From Sinisalibacter lacisalsi (GTDB lineage Bacteria > Pseudomonadota > Alphaproteobacteria > Rhodobacterales > Rhodobacteraceae), in NCBI RefSeq assembly GCF_014640115.1, contig NZ_BMGI01000004.1, forward strand, positions 1-64,000: a DNA stretch of 64,000 nt. The letters are read 5' to 3'. Below are positions 35,586 through 45,366 of this stretch, piece by piece (position 1 is the first letter of the stretch; each line of letters opens with the position of its first letter). Under the pieces are notes generated by a model that searched no databases, was not told the DNA's origin, and saw only the letters and a list, made by a program, of their open reading frames with translations. Made by a program: the position numbers and the translations under genes.

Positions 35586-36416
35586 ATGTCGGCCAAGCTG
35601 AAAAAATCGCTGCTCTACTGGCTGATGCTCTCGCCGCTCGTCGTGGTCATCCTGTTCCCGTTCGGGGTGATGTTCGTCACCGCTTTCCGCCCGCGCGAAG
35701 AGCTCTTCGTGTTCCCGCCGCGCTGGTGGTTTTCGGAATTCCGCTGGTCGAACTTTGTCGAAATGTGGGAAAAAACCAATTTCGGACAGGCCCTGTTCAA
35801 CAGCCTCTACGTCAGTATCGCCGCGACGGCGCTTGGCCTCTTGCTGTCGATCCCCGCGGCCTATGCGCTCTCACGCTACCGGTTCCCGGGGAAAAGTGCC
35901 TACCGGACCTTTCTTCTTATGACCCAGATGATGTCGCCCATCGTTCTCGTGCTGGGGCTGTTTCGTCTGATGGTGGTGCTTGGGATGGTAAACAACCTCA
36001 ACTCGCTCGTGCTTACCTACGCGGCGTTCAACATGGCCTTCACGATCTGGATGCTGCAAAGCTACTTTTCGACCATTCCGCGCGATCTCGAAGAGGCGGC
36101 GTGGATCGACGGGGCGACGCACTTCAAGAGTCTGATCAAGATCTTCCTGCCACTGGCCGTGCCGGCGATCGCGGTGACCTCGATCTTCAGTTTCATCAAC
36201 GGCTGGAACGAATTCGTGCTTGCGCTGACGATGATCCGGTCGTCGGACGACTACACCTTGCCGGTGCAGATCTACAGCCAGGTGGCCGGGCGGTATCAGG
36301 TCGAATGGCATCACGTCATGGCGGCCACGATACTTGCCACCGTGCCGGTCGCGATCGTGTTCTCCTGGCTTCAGAAATACCTCATCCGCGGCATGGCGCT
36401 CGGCGCCGTGAAATAA
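35586..36416 (+). CDS. Sugar ABC transporter permease (MalG/UgpE type)
   Basis: 276 residues with about six transmembrane segments and the EAA loop EEAAWIDGATHFKSLIKIF near residue 165. The partner of the preceding permease; the two form the channel of the importer. The ATPase gene starts 29 bases later. Confidence 0.9.
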   Translation: MSAKLKKSLLYWLMLSPLVVVILFPFGVMFVTAFRPREELFVFPPRWWFSEFRWSNFVEMWEKTNFGQALFNSLYVSIAATALGLLLSIPAAYALSRYRFPGKSAYRTFLLMTQMMSPIVLVLGLFRLMVVLGMVNNLNSLVLTYAAFNMAFTIWMLQSYFSTIPRDLEEAAWIDGATHFKSLIKIFLPLAVPAIAVTSIFSFINGWNEFVLALTMIRSSDDYTLPVQIYSQVAGRYQVEWHHVMAATILATVPVAIVFSWLQKYLIRGMALGAVK

Positions 36417-36445
36417 GCGCGACGTATCAATACAGGGATAAGATT

Positions 36446-37510
36446 ATGGCGGCCGTGACAATACAGAACGTGGAAAAGACCTTCGGGACGTTGAAGGTCA
36501 TTCACGGGGTCAACATCGAGGTCAAGGAGCATGAGTTCGTCGTGCTTGTCGGTCCGTCCGGCTGTGGCAAATCCACGCTCCTGCGGATGATCGCCGGCCT
36601 CGAGACAATTTCGGACGGCGAGATTGTCATCGGGGAGAAGGTGGTCAACAACGTGCACCCGCGTGACCGCGATATCGCGATGGTGTTTCAGAACTACGCG
36701 CTCTACCCGCACATGTCGATCTTCGACAACATGGGATTCAGCCTGAAACTGCGCAAACGCTCCAAGGCCGAGATCGAGAAAAAGGTGAACGAAGCCGCTG
36801 GAATCCTGAACCTCGTGCCCTTCCTGCAGCGTGAGCCTCGTCAGCTTTCCGGCGGGCAGCGCCAGCGCGTGGCCATGGGCCGGGCATTGGTGCGCGACGC
36901 ACAGGTGTTCCTCTTCGACGAGCCGCTGTCCAACCTCGATGCGAAACTGCGCGTCACGATGCGCACCGAAATCAAGGCACTGCATCAACGGCTCAAGACA
37001 ACCTCCATCTACGTGACCCACGACCAGATCGAGGCCATGACCATGGCTGACCGGATCGTGGTGATGAACGCGGGGCGCGTCGAACAGATCGGTGCGCCGC
37101 TGGAGCTCTACGATCATCCCGGCAACCTCTTCGTGGCCGGGTTCCTCGGATCTCCCTCGATGAATTTCATCGAAGGCCACTTCTCGCGCAGCGACGGCGA
37201 GGCGGTCGTGGTTACCGAGGCCGGTACCAGACTGCCTGCGCCTGACCTTGCGGATGCGAAGGAAGGGCAGGCGGTTGTTTTCGGCGTGCGGCCCGAGCAC
37301 CTGATCCTTGGAGCGAACGGGGTGGAGGCCACAGTGGAAGTGGTTGAACCCACTGGTGCGAATATCGAGGTTTTCGCAGATATCGGCGGCGCGGATATTT
37401 GCGCGGTGTTCTTCGAACGGCACCTTTTCGAGCCCGGCGAGAAGATAGGGCTTGGATGGGATACCGGGAAGGTCCACCTGTTCGACAAGGAAAGCGGCCA
37501 ACGGATCTGA
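36446..37510 (+). CDS. Sugar ABC transporter ATPase (MalK/UgpC type)
   Basis: 354 residues from ATG 36446. Walker A is GPSGCGKST (near residue 37), the signature LSGGQRQRVAMGRALVRDA is near residue 134, Walker B is VFLFDEPLSNLDAKLR, and the H-loop VTHDQIEAMT follows. The C-terminal third is the TOBE regulatory domain (VVFGVRPEHLIL). It powers the permeases at 34685-36416. Confidence 0.92.
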   Translation: MAAVTIQNVEKTFGTLKVIHGVNIEVKEHEFVVLVGPSGCGKSTLLRMIAGLETISDGEIVIGEKVVNNVHPRDRDIAMVFQNYALYPHMSIFDNMGFSLKLRKRSKAEIEKKVNEAAGILNLVPFLQREPRQLSGGQRQRVAMGRALVRDAQVFLFDEPLSNLDAKLRVTMRTEIKALHQRLKTTSIYVTHDQIEAMTMADRIVVMNAGRVEQIGAPLELYDHPGNLFVAGFLGSPSMNFIEGHFSRSDGEAVVVTEAGTRLPAPDLADAKEGQAVVFGVRPEHLILGANGVEATVEVVEPTGANIEVFADIGGADICAVFFERHLFEPGEKIGLGWDTGKVHLFDKESGQRI

Positions 37511-37521
37511 GGAGCGGCCAT

Positions 37522-38358
37522 ATGCACGAAGCGTTCGCGAAGGGAAACGTCGCGGTTGTAACCGGCGGCGCATCAGGGATTGGCCTGGAAGCCGCCAAGC
37601 GGTTTGCCGCACTCGGGATGAAGGTTTGCGTCGCCGATCTGCCCGGCGCAGCACTCGACGCGGCCGAATCCGCGGTGTCTGCCGCCGGGGCGCAGGTGGT
37701 TCTCTGCGTGCCGACCGACGTGGGCGATCCCGACCAGATCAAGGCGCTCGAGGCCCGGGTGACCGGAGAGCTCGGCCCGGTCAACGTGTTGATGAACAAT
37801 GCGGGCATTCAGCCCGGAAGCTCGATCTTCGACGCCGAGGGCAATTGGCAGCGTATCATCGACGTGAACATGTGGGGCATCATCCGTGGCGGACAGGTTT
37901 TCGCGCCGGGGATGATCGCTTCGGGCAAGCCGGGTCTGATCATCAACACCGGCTCGAAGCAGGGTATCACCACGCCGCCGGGCGATCCGGCCTACAATGT
38001 ATCGAAGACCGGCGTGAAGGCCTTCACCGAGGCCCTTCAACACGAGTTGCGCAACATCGAGGGCTGTGCCGTCGAAGCAAGGTTGTTCATCCCGGGTTTC
38101 GTCTTCACGCCGCTCACGGCGATGGGGCGAACCGAGAAGCCCGCCAGCGCCTGGACCCCGGAAGAGGTCGTCGATTACCTGTTCGCATCGCTTGAGCGCG
38201 ACGACTTCTACATTCTGTGTCCGGACAACGAGGTCGACCGGGCGACGGACGAAAAGCGGATTGCCTGGGCCGCCGGCGACATAATTGAAAACCGCCCGCC
38301 GCTTTCGCGGTGGCATCCCGATTTCGGCGACTCGTTCAAGTCCTGGCTGGAGCGCTGA
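37522..38358 (+). CDS. Short-chain dehydrogenase/reductase
   Basis: 278 residues from ATG 37522, with GAGGAGC upstream. Motifs are VVTGGASGIG (residues 10-19), MNNAGIQ, the serine in NTGSKQG and YNVSK. The last gene of the importer run, 11 bases after the ATPase stop. It is likely to oxidise the imported sugar, polyol or derivative. A hairpin follows at 38407-38430. Confidence 0.87.
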   Translation: MHEAFAKGNVAVVTGGASGIGLEAAKRFAALGMKVCVADLPGAALDAAESAVSAAGAQVVLCVPTDVGDPDQIKALEARVTGELGPVNVLMNNAGIQPGSSIFDAEGNWQRIIDVNMWGIIRGGQVFAPGMIASGKPGLIINTGSKQGITTPPGDPAYNVSKTGVKAFTEALQHELRNIEGCAVEARLFIPGFVFTPLTAMGRTEKPASAWTPEEVVDYLFASLERDDFYILCPDNEVDRATDEKRIAWAAGDIIENRPPLSRWHPDFGDSFKSWLER

Positions 38359-38406
38359 GACAGCCTCGGCGGTTTTCGGGGCGGCGGGAGTTTGAAAAAG
38401 CGCGGG

Positions 38407-38430
38407 CCGGTCACGGGGCCGAGTGACCGG
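38407..38430 (+). terminator. Hairpin after the SDR gene
   Basis: CCGGTCAC (38407-38414) pairs perfectly with GTGACCGG (38423-38430) over an 8-base loop. The sequence after it is G-rich rather than T-rich, so it may be a pause or stability element rather than a true intrinsic terminator. Confidence 0.4.
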
Positions 38431-38500
38431 GGGCGTTCCGGATCCCGCCCGCCGGGGCGGACCATGGACAGGGGCGGGATGATCTGATCGTATCGCCCGG

Positions 38501-40123
38501 ATGGGACAAGCCGACAAACCGCAGCTTCGCGATGCACCGGACAACTGGCGCCAGGCGATGATCGGCGCGCGGTCTCCGGACGCGGCGTCCCGGCGCGCGC
38601 ATCAGGTGCCGCCGGCGGACCGGGAATTCTTTCGTCGGCTTGCGCGGGCTTTCGTGCTCGCCAAGCAAGGGCAGGTCATCGACGCGCGGCGGGAGCTGGA
38701 CGTAATCCAATCGGAATGCGAGCGGCAGGATGATCGCTCGGACCGGAAGAAACTCGAGCTGATCCTGGTCGATGCCCATGTCAGGGCCTACGAGGGGCGC
38801 ACTTTCGCGGCCGCCGACATCGCGAACCTCAAATGGACACTTGAGGCGGCCCCGCGCGATGATTTCGTCGCCCAGGGGCTGGCACTGAACCAGCTCTGCC
38901 TCGCCTGCATGCACTCGGGACATCTGGACCGCGCGCAGGAATATGGCGAAAGCGCCATCCGTGCCTACCGGCAGGGGGCGGCCGAGCTGGGATCGCTGCA
39001 CCTTCTCGCCCACCTTGGCCAGATCAAGCTGATGCGCGGAGATCTCGAGGGCGCCGCCCAGGAATACTCGATCATCGAGAACAGCCTCTCGGCCCTGCCG
39101 TCTCCCGGCACCGCGCTACTGGCCGTGAGCCGGGCCCTGCGCTCGGAAGTGGCCTATGAGACCAACGACCTGGCCGAGAGCGAGGCCTTGCTGGATAGCG
39201 CCATTGGCAGCATCGAGGAGAACGACGCTTGGCTCGACGTTCGGGCCGCGGCGTACCGGGTGCAGATCCGGCTCGCGTTCAACCACCTCGGCCTGCCCGG
39301 AGCACTTTCGGAGCTGTCGCATTTCGAGACCGCCGCCGAGAATCTCAAGATGCCGCGCCTGCTGCGCCTGATCAGGTTCGAGCGCATCCGCGTTCTCACC
39401 CTCAGCGACGAGATCGATGCGGCGATCAAGATCATGCGCTCCATGGACATCGACCCGCAACGCCTGCCTTCGCGCGACGACGACGACTGGGCGTTTCGGC
39501 AGGGCAGCACCGCGGTGGCGATCTCGCGCTGGCTGGTGCGGGCGCGACGCGCGCGCGAGGCCCTTGCCTTCATGGAAACGGTCGAGGATTTCGCGATCCG
39601 CCGCGGCCAGCTGCTTTCGCTGGCGAAACTCCGGGTCATCCGCGCTGAAGCGCACTGGCGCCTGAACCAGAAATCCGAAGCGACCAGCGCGTTGCTCTCG
39701 TCTGTCAGGCTGCTCGGAAACCAGCCGTTCCGGCGTTTCATTCTCGACGAGGGCCAGGAGGTTTCGCGGATCGTCCAGGCCGTGCTCGATGGCGATCACG
39801 TGACATCGCCGGTCAGTCGCCAGCAACGCGCGCGTTTCGCCGAACTGCACCATTACTCGACAGTGCAGAAACGCGAGGCGCGGCGGGTGGGGCCCGGGTC
39901 GCCGGCGGCGGTTGCCGCGGGGCACCCATCGGCGAAATACCTGGAACTCCTTGCGCTGGGCCTTTCCAACAAGGAGATTTCGCGGACCATGGGCGTTACC
40001 GTCAACACGGTGAAATACCACCTCAAGACCATCTTTCGCGAACTTCGCGTCCTGAACCGGACGCAAGCCGTCATGGAAGCCACCCGGCTGGGGATCATCA
40101 ACCAGAACCACCCGGATAGGTAG
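38501..40123 (+). CDS. LuxR-type regulator with helical-repeat N-terminus
   Basis: 540 residues. The C-terminal LuxR helix-turn-helix is clear at about residues 478-532 (LLALGLSNKEISRTMGVTVN, then VKYHLKTIFRELRVLNRTQA). The remaining 450 residues are helical repeats of TPR type with no receiver, P-loop or autoinducer domain that I can see. Related MalT-like proteins have an ATPase domain that is missing here. It precedes the serine dehydratase gene by 71 bases and may control it or the downstream importer. Confidence 0.78.
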   Translation: MGQADKPQLRDAPDNWRQAMIGARSPDAASRRAHQVPPADREFFRRLARAFVLAKQGQVIDARRELDVIQSECERQDDRSDRKKLELILVDAHVRAYEGRTFAAADIANLKWTLEAAPRDDFVAQGLALNQLCLACMHSGHLDRAQEYGESAIRAYRQGAAELGSLHLLAHLGQIKLMRGDLEGAAQEYSIIENSLSALPSPGTALLAVSRALRSEVAYETNDLAESEALLDSAIGSIEENDAWLDVRAAAYRVQIRLAFNHLGLPGALSELSHFETAAENLKMPRLLRLIRFERIRVLTLSDEIDAAIKIMRSMDIDPQRLPSRDDDDWAFRQGSTAVAISRWLVRARRAREALAFMETVEDFAIRRGQLLSLAKLRVIRAEAHWRLNQKSEATSALLSSVRLLGNQPFRRFILDEGQEVSRIVQAVLDGDHVTSPVSRQQRARFAELHHYSTVQKREARRVGPGSPAAVAAGHPSAKYLELLALGLSNKEISRTMGVTVNTVKYHLKTIFRELRVLNRTQAVMEATRLGIINQNHPDR

Positions 40124-40194
40124 TCGAAGGGCGGCCCGTCTGCGGTCAATCAGGGCGCGCGTGCCCGTGGTGCGGCCTGAAACGGAGAGAGCGC

Positions 40195-41580
40195 ATGTTC
40201 CTTTCGACCTTCGAGTTGTTCAAGATCGGGATCGGTCCCTCATCGTCGCACACGATGGGCCCGATGATCGCGGCGAAACGATTCCGCGATGAACTCGCTG
40301 GCAGCCTGCCCGGCGGGGTCGGCCGAGTGACGGTGACGCTCCACGGGTCGCTCGCGTTCACCGGACGCGGTCACGCAACCGACCGGGCGATCTGCCTCGG
40401 TCTTCTGGGCGAGACCCCGTCGCAACTGGACCCCGACGCAGCGGAGGCGCTGGTGGCCGGCCTCCGGTCAGCCCGGCGCCTGGAACTGGGCGGCGATGCC
40501 CGCGTCTCGTTCGATCCCGATCGCGACATCATCTTCGACTACGGCCCGGCCTTGCCGGGGCATGCGAACGGCATGGTTTTCCGGGCGTTCGGCGCAGACG
40601 ACGCAAACCTTCTCGAGCGCATCTTCTATTCGATCGGCGGGGGCTTCGTGGCGTCCGATAGCGAGCTTGAAGCAACCCGGGCACCCGGAGCGGATGGCGC
40701 GCGGTCGAACGTGCCGTTCCCGTTCGCGACGGCGGCGGCGATGCTGGAGATGGGCGCAGAAAGCGGGCTTTCGATCGCCGCGATGAAGCGGGCCAACGAA
40801 ACGGCATCGGCGCCGGTGCCGGACCTCGATCAGGGTTTGAACCGGATCTGGGCGGCGATGGCGGCATGTATCGAGCGCGGATTGACGTCCGACGGGGTGT
40901 TGCCGGGCGGGTTGGGCGTGCGCCGGCGCGCGGCGGACATGCACCGCAAGCTCACCGAAACGAACCCGGCGCGCCAGAAGCTGCCCCATGCCGAGATGGA
41001 TACGCTCCTGAGCTTCGCCATGGCGGTGAACGAGGAAAACGCGGCAGGCGGGCGGGTTGTCACCGCGCCGACGAACGGTGCGGCCGGCGTGATCCCCGCT
41101 GTGCTCAGGTATTACGTCGATCAATGCGATGGTCAGACATCCGGCGGCGTGCACGACTTTCTTCTGACCGCGGCCGCGATTGGCGGGCTGATCAAGCACA
41201 ACGCGTCGATCTCCGGCGCCGAACTGGGCTGCCAGGGCGAAGTGGGCTCCGCCTCCGCGATGGCTGCGGCCGGGCTCTGTGCCGTTCTGGGTGGCACCAA
41301 CGCGCAAATCGAGAACGCCGCCGAGATCGCATTGGAGCACCATCTCGGTCTGACCTGTGATCCGGTGGCCGGCTTGGTGCAGGTGCCCTGCATCGAGCGC
41401 AACGGGCTGGGCGCGGTGAAGGCGGTTTCGGCCTGTTCGCTCGCGCTGCATGGCGACGGGCGGCATTTCATGCCGCTGGACAATTGTATCGCCGCGATGC
41501 GGGCGACGGGGCAGGACATGAGTGACAAGTACAAGGAAACATCGCAGGGTGGACTGGCGGTGAACCTGCCGGCCTGCTGA
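40195..41580 (+). CDS. sdaA: L-serine ammonia-lyase (iron-sulfur L-serine dehydratase)
   Basis: 461 residues, full length for the single-chain enzyme. The N-terminal beta domain starts with [18 protein letters not shown]. The alpha domain has [31 protein letters not shown] and [18 protein letters not shown], which carry iron-sulfur cluster cysteines. It converts L-serine to pyruvate and ammonia in the cytoplasm. A strong terminator ends the gene. With the DSD1-family enzyme at 28962 the region could handle both serine enantiomers. Confidence 0.93.
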   Translation: MFLSTFELFKIGIGPSSSHTMGPMIAAKRFRDELAGSLPGGVGRVTVTLHGSLAFTGRGHATDRAICLGLLGETPSQLDPDAAEALVAGLRSARRLELGGDARVSFDPDRDIIFDYGPALPGHANGMVFRAFGADDANLLERIFYSIGGGFVASDSELEATRAPGADGARSNVPFPFATAAAMLEMGAESGLSIAAMKRANETASAPVPDLDQGLNRIWAAMAACIERGLTSDGVLPGGLGVRRRAADMHRKLTETNPARQKLPHAEMDTLLSFAMAVNEENAAGGRVVTAPTNGAAGVIPAVLRYYVDQCDGQTSGGVHDFLLTAAAIGGLIKHNASISGAELGCQGEVGSASAMAAAGLCAVLGGTNAQIENAAEIALEHHLGLTCDPVAGLVQVPCIERNGLGAVKAVSACSLALHGDGRHFMPLDNCIAAMRATGQDMSDKYKETSQGGLAVNLPAC

Positions 41581-41616
41581 GCAGAAAGCCGACCGGGAAA
41601 AGCCGAGGACGTGTTC

Positions 41617-41651
41617 GAGGTGCCAGTGCATTGCCTGGCGCCTCTTTTTTT
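41617..41651 (+). terminator. Intrinsic terminator of sdaA
   Basis: GAGGTGCCAG (41617-41626) pairs with CTGGCGCCTC (41635-41644), 10 base pairs with one T-G wobble and an 8-base loop, followed directly by seven T residues (41645-41651). A textbook intrinsic terminator. Confidence 0.85.
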
Positions 41652-41674
41652 CCCTTCGCACCGGCATCGTTCTT

Positions 41675-41692
41675 ACTACCCTATTGGGTAGT
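41675..41692. promoter_or_regulatory. Palindromic operator candidate ACTACCC-TATT-GGGTAGT
   Basis: A perfect 7-base inverted repeat with a 4-base spacer, between the sdaA terminator and the racemase gene start. It lies 62 bases before the ATG and probably overlaps the promoter of the racemase-importer-DUF917 operon. The protein that binds it is unknown. Confidence 0.5.
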
Positions 41693-41753
41693 CGATGCAT
41701 CCAGGGGCGGCCTCTACGGTTTTCTGAATTCGACTTGGAAAGTGAAGCAGCCC

Positions 41754-42506
41754 ATGACGAAAGTCCGTGTCATCACGCCGATCATCTCCGCCGGGTTTCG
41801 CGACGATGCCCCGCTCGTGGCCATGGTTCCGAGCGACTGCGAGCTGTCGTCCGTGTTTCTCGACAAGGGGCCGGCTTCGGTCGAGTCCGCCATCGACGAG
41901 GTTCTCGCCGCGCCCGGTGTGGTCGACGCGGCCTTGACGGCGCAAGCTGACGGCATCGAGGCCGTGGTCATAGATTGCATGCTCGATCCCGGCCTCGACG
42001 CCGCGCGTGAGGCGGTCACGATCCCGGTGATCGGTTGCGGCGAGGCGGGCCTCGCGGCAGCCGCCGAGGCCGGCGCGTTCTCGGTCGTGACGGTGCTCGA
42101 TCGCCAGGCGCGCGCCTTTCGCGATCTGGCGGCCCAGCACGGGTTGGCAGATCGGCTGACTTCCGTGCGCGGCATCGGGGTTTCGGTTCTCGGCCTCGAG
42201 CAGGATCGGCCCGGTTCGATCCGGGCGACGATCGAGGCCTGTCGGCAGGCTGTTGAAGAGGACGGCGCGCGCGCCATCGTGTTTGGCTGCACCGGCATGC
42301 TCGGGTTCGCGGGGCCCGTCATGGCGGCGCTGGGTGACAAGCTCGACCGGGTGATCGACCCGTTGCCCCACGCCGTCGCGCTGGCGCATGCGGCTGCCGC
42401 GGCAGGAGAGGGAACCGACAAGTCGGTCTACCCGCTCCCCGATCCCAAGATCATCAAAGGGTATGCCGCCTGGGCCGCCCTGAGCCGCCAGATGGAACGC
42501 AAGTGA
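41754..42506 (+). CDS. Aspartate/glutamate/hydantoin racemase family protein
   Basis: 250 residues from ATG 41754. The two catalytic cysteines of the family are present: Cys75 in VIDCMLDPG and Cys179 in VFGCTGMLG. This spacing and the surrounding residues suit hydantoin racemases, which interconvert 5-substituted hydantoin enantiomers. It starts an operon with a Pot-type importer and a DUF917 gene, a combination consistent with hydantoin or thiohydantoin use. The stop overlaps the next start as TGATG. Confidence 0.82.
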   Translation: MTKVRVITPIISAGFRDDAPLVAMVPSDCELSSVFLDKGPASVESAIDEVLAAPGVVDAALTAQADGIEAVVIDCMLDPGLDAAREAVTIPVIGCGEAGLAAAAEAGAFSVVTVLDRQARAFRDLAAQHGLADRLTSVRGIGVSVLGLEQDRPGSIRATIEACRQAVEEDGARAIVFGCTGMLGFAGPVMAALGDKLDRVIDPLPHAVALAHAAAAAGEGTDKSVYPLPDPKIIKGYAAWAALSRQMERK

Positions 42507-43411
42507 TGGCAGCGGATTCGCACATCACCGCGGGGCGGCCTTCACCCGGATACCAGCGTCACCTGAAATGGCTGCTGGTGGTTCCGCTGGCGATCTTTTT
42601 CGTGGTGTTCTTCGTCATTCCGGTGGGCCTTTTGTTCGCCACTTCGTTCAATCCCCAGGTTATCGGACAGGTGGCGGTCACCTCGGAACTGACCCTCGAC
42701 AACTACATCCGTTTCTTCTCCCGGTCGAACTACCTGATGGCCACCGGGCGCTCGGTGCTTTTGGCCACGATCGTTTCGCTGACCACCCTGGTCATCGCCT
42801 ATCCGATGGCCTTCGTGATCGCGAAAACGAAGAACGCGGCGCGCAATACCGTGCTGTTGATCCTGGTCCTCGCAGCGATGCAGCTCGATATGGTGATCCG
42901 CATCTACGGCATGATGGTGATCCTTGGCGATAACGGGCTGATCAACCAGATGCTCGTGGCGATCGGCCTGACCGACCCGGACAACCCGGTTCAGCTGATG
43001 TACAACTTCCTCGGGGTCGTGCTCGGACTGGTCCAGTTCTCGCTGCCGTTCATGATCCTCACCCTCGTCGGCGTGATCCGCGGCATCAACCCGAGCCTTG
43101 AGGAGGCCGCGCGCAGCCTCGGCGCCACCCCGCGCAGAACCTTCCTGCGGGTCACGGTGCCGGCGTCGATGCCCGGCATCCTGTCTGGCTCGCTGCTGGT
43201 CTTCGCGCTTTCCATCAGTTCCTACATCGTGCCCGCGCTGATGGGCGGGTTTCGCGTGGGCGTGCTGCCGATCCACATCTTCCAGCAGGTGGCGGAAGGC
43301 GCGCGCTTCCAGTTCGGCGCGACCATCGCGGTCATCCTCTTCCTTATCAGCGCCGGCGCCGTTGCGGTCTACCTCAAGGTCGGTTCGCGCAATTCCGGAG
43401 GTCTTGCCTGA
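42506..43411 (+). CDS. ABC transporter permease (PotB type)
   Basis: 301 residues from ATG 42506; a GTG at 42503 in the same frame is an alternative. About six transmembrane segments, with the EAA loop EEAARSLGATPRRTFLRVTV near residue 193. The class imports polyamines and other small cations or zwitterions. The next permease starts inside its stop codon. Confidence 0.88.
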   Translation: MAADSHITAGRPSPGYQRHLKWLLVVPLAIFFVVFFVIPVGLLFATSFNPQVIGQVAVTSELTLDNYIRFFSRSNYLMATGRSVLLATIVSLTTLVIAYPMAFVIAKTKNAARNTVLLILVLAAMQLDMVIRIYGMMVILGDNGLINQMLVAIGLTDPDNPVQLMYNFLGVVLGLVQFSLPFMILTLVGVIRGINPSLEEAARSLGATPRRTFLRVTVPASMPGILSGSLLVFALSISSYIVPALMGGFRVGVLPIHIFQQVAEGARFQFGATIAVILFLISAGAVAVYLKVGSRNSGGLA

Positions 43412-44211
43412 TGGGACGCACCATTCCCCTGCCGATGCTGATCCTCGCGGTGCTCGGCTTTTGCTACATGCTCCTGCCCATCCTGGTGGTCGTCCTGGCC
43501 GGCCTGACCGCCGGCGAGTTCCTGACCTTTCCGCCGGAAGGATTGTCGCTGCGCTGGGTCGTTGCCTTCCTGCAATCGGAAAAATACCTGTCGGCCTTCT
43601 TCTTCTCGTTCCGCCTCGCCTTGCTGACGATGATCGTTGCGACGATCCTCGGCACGGCGGCCGCTCTCTTCCTGTCGCGCACCAGGTTCATCGGGCGCGG
43701 CGCGATGCGGGCCTTCTTCCTGTCACCGGTCGTCCTGCCCGGCGTGGTGATCGGCTTTTCGCTGTTCGCCTTCTACATCTCCACCGGGATCGGGCTGACG
43801 CGGACGATTTGGGGGCTCTGGATCGGCCACATCCTCTATTCGACGCCTTACGTGATCGGCACCGTCGGCGCGGCGCTGGCCAGCTACGACGTGTCGCTCG
43901 ACGAGGCCGCGCGCAGCCTCGGGGCGTCGCCGATGCGAACCTTCCGCAAGATCACGCTGCCGAACATCAGCCAGGGCATCCAGGCCGGTTCGATCTTCGC
44001 CTTCATCGTGAGCTTCGGTCAGTTCGAGGTGTCGCTGTTCCTGTCGGCGCCCAACGCCGAACCCTTGCCGATCGCGATGTACAACTCGCTGCGCTACAAG
44101 TTCGACCCCTCGGCCGCCGCGGCCGGCATCTTCGCCATCATCCTGGTGACCGCCTCCGTGCTGCTCACCAACCGCCTGGTCAATATCGGGCGCCTTCTCG
44201 AGAAGAAATAA
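43411..44211 (+). CDS. ABC transporter permease (PotC type)
   Basis: 266 residues with about six transmembrane segments and the EAA loop DEAARSLGASPMRTFRKITL near residue 160. Partner of the PotB-type permease; the binding-protein gene starts 34 bases later. Confidence 0.88.
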   Translation: MGRTIPLPMLILAVLGFCYMLLPILVVVLAGLTAGEFLTFPPEGLSLRWVVAFLQSEKYLSAFFFSFRLALLTMIVATILGTAAALFLSRTRFIGRGAMRAFFLSPVVLPGVVIGFSLFAFYISTGIGLTRTIWGLWIGHILYSTPYVIGTVGAALASYDVSLDEAARSLGASPMRTFRKITLPNISQGIQAGSIFAFIVSFGQFEVSLFLSAPNAEPLPIAMYNSLRYKFDPSAAAAGIFAIILVTASVLLTNRLVNIGRLLEKK

Positions 44212-44245
44212 GAAACGACCGAACCCAACCAAGGGAGTATCTCCA

Positions 44246-45355
44246 ATGACCACCAAGAAAACACTTCATACACGCCGCTCGTTCCTGCAGCGCAGCGCCG
44301 CGCTCGGGGCGGCCAGTGCAATCCCGTCGACCTTCTACATCAACCACGCCTGGGCTCAGGACACGAGTTACGACGGCGGCGTCTTCGATGCCGGCGGCGC
44401 GACACTGAACGTCGGCGAATGGGGCGGCGGCTGGGAAGAATTCGTCCGCAAGGCGCTGACCGACCAGTTCGAGAAGGACTTCAACTGCAAGATCAACTGG
44501 GACAGCTCGTTTCCCTGGTTCCCGAAGTTCGTGACCCAGGGCGCGCAGGACCCGGTGTTCGACATCTGTAACTGGAACCTGCCGAACCTTACCCAGACCA
44601 AGCAGGCCGGCGACTTCTTCCTGTCCACCGACGAAGTTCGCGAAAACGTGCCCAACGCGGCGGATTGCTGGGATTTCGCCTTCGCCAGCGGCGCGGGCGT
44701 GACCTGGGCCTACATGCCCTACGTCTATGCCTACCGGACCGACCGGGGCGACGCGCCCAACAGTTTCCGCGATTTCTGGGCCGACCGCTTTGCCAACAAA
44801 CGCGGCACCTACGGCACCGAGAACGGGTTGATGCACGCCTTCTTCATGGCCACGGCGCAGGAGTTCGGCAAGGATCAATACGATATGGCGGCCGCCTTCC
44901 AGGCCCTCGAAGACGCGATGCCGATGAAGGTTTCCGAATTCACCTTCAACATGCTCTCGCTGCTCGAGCGGGGCGAGGTGGACATCGCCGTGCATATCGA
45001 GGGCGAGGCGCTTTCGCTCAAGCGCAAGGGTGCGCCGGTCGACGTCTGGCAGTGGGACAGCCACCCGATCCTGACCCAGACCAAGACCATCAGCCGCTAC
45101 GCTGACCCGATGCAGAAAAAGCTGGCCTTCGCGCTCCTGAACCGCACGCTCAGCCCCGAGTTCCTCAACGCGTTCGGCGACGAGTTCATGTGGCGCCCGA
45201 CCAACTCGAAGGCGACGATCACCGCGTCGCTGGCCGAGAACGGCGTGGAAAACACCGCCGCGGCCACCGAGGCCTTCTGGGTGCCGGATTGGGATTTCTT
45301 CGTCGAGAACAAGCTCGATATCACCGAGCGCCTCAATCAGATCTTCGGTCTCTGA
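44246..45355 (+). CDS. ABC transporter substrate-binding protein (PotD type), Tat-like signal
   Basis: 369 residues. The N-terminus TRRSFLQRSAALGAASA has a twin-arginine-like RRSFL motif before a weakly hydrophobic stretch, so export by Tat is likely. The mature part has the family pattern LNVGEWGGGWEEF, ending near WRPTNSKATI. It would capture the substrate for the adjacent PotB/PotC-type permeases. A stable hairpin follows at 45367-45390. Confidence 0.85.
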   Translation: MTTKKTLHTRRSFLQRSAALGAASAIPSTFYINHAWAQDTSYDGGVFDAGGATLNVGEWGGGWEEFVRKALTDQFEKDFNCKINWDSSFPWFPKFVTQGAQDPVFDICNWNLPNLTQTKQAGDFFLSTDEVRENVPNAADCWDFAFASGAGVTWAYMPYVYAYRTDRGDAPNSFRDFWADRFANKRGTYGTENGLMHAFFMATAQEFGKDQYDMAAAFQALEDAMPMKVSEFTFNMLSLLERGEVDIAVHIEGEALSLKRKGAPVDVWQWDSHPILTQTKTISRYADPMQKKLAFALLNRTLSPEFLNAFGDEFMWRPTNSKATITASLAENGVENTAAATEAFWVPDWDFFVENKLDITERLNQIFGL

Positions 45356-45366
45356 CCGGGCAATGA

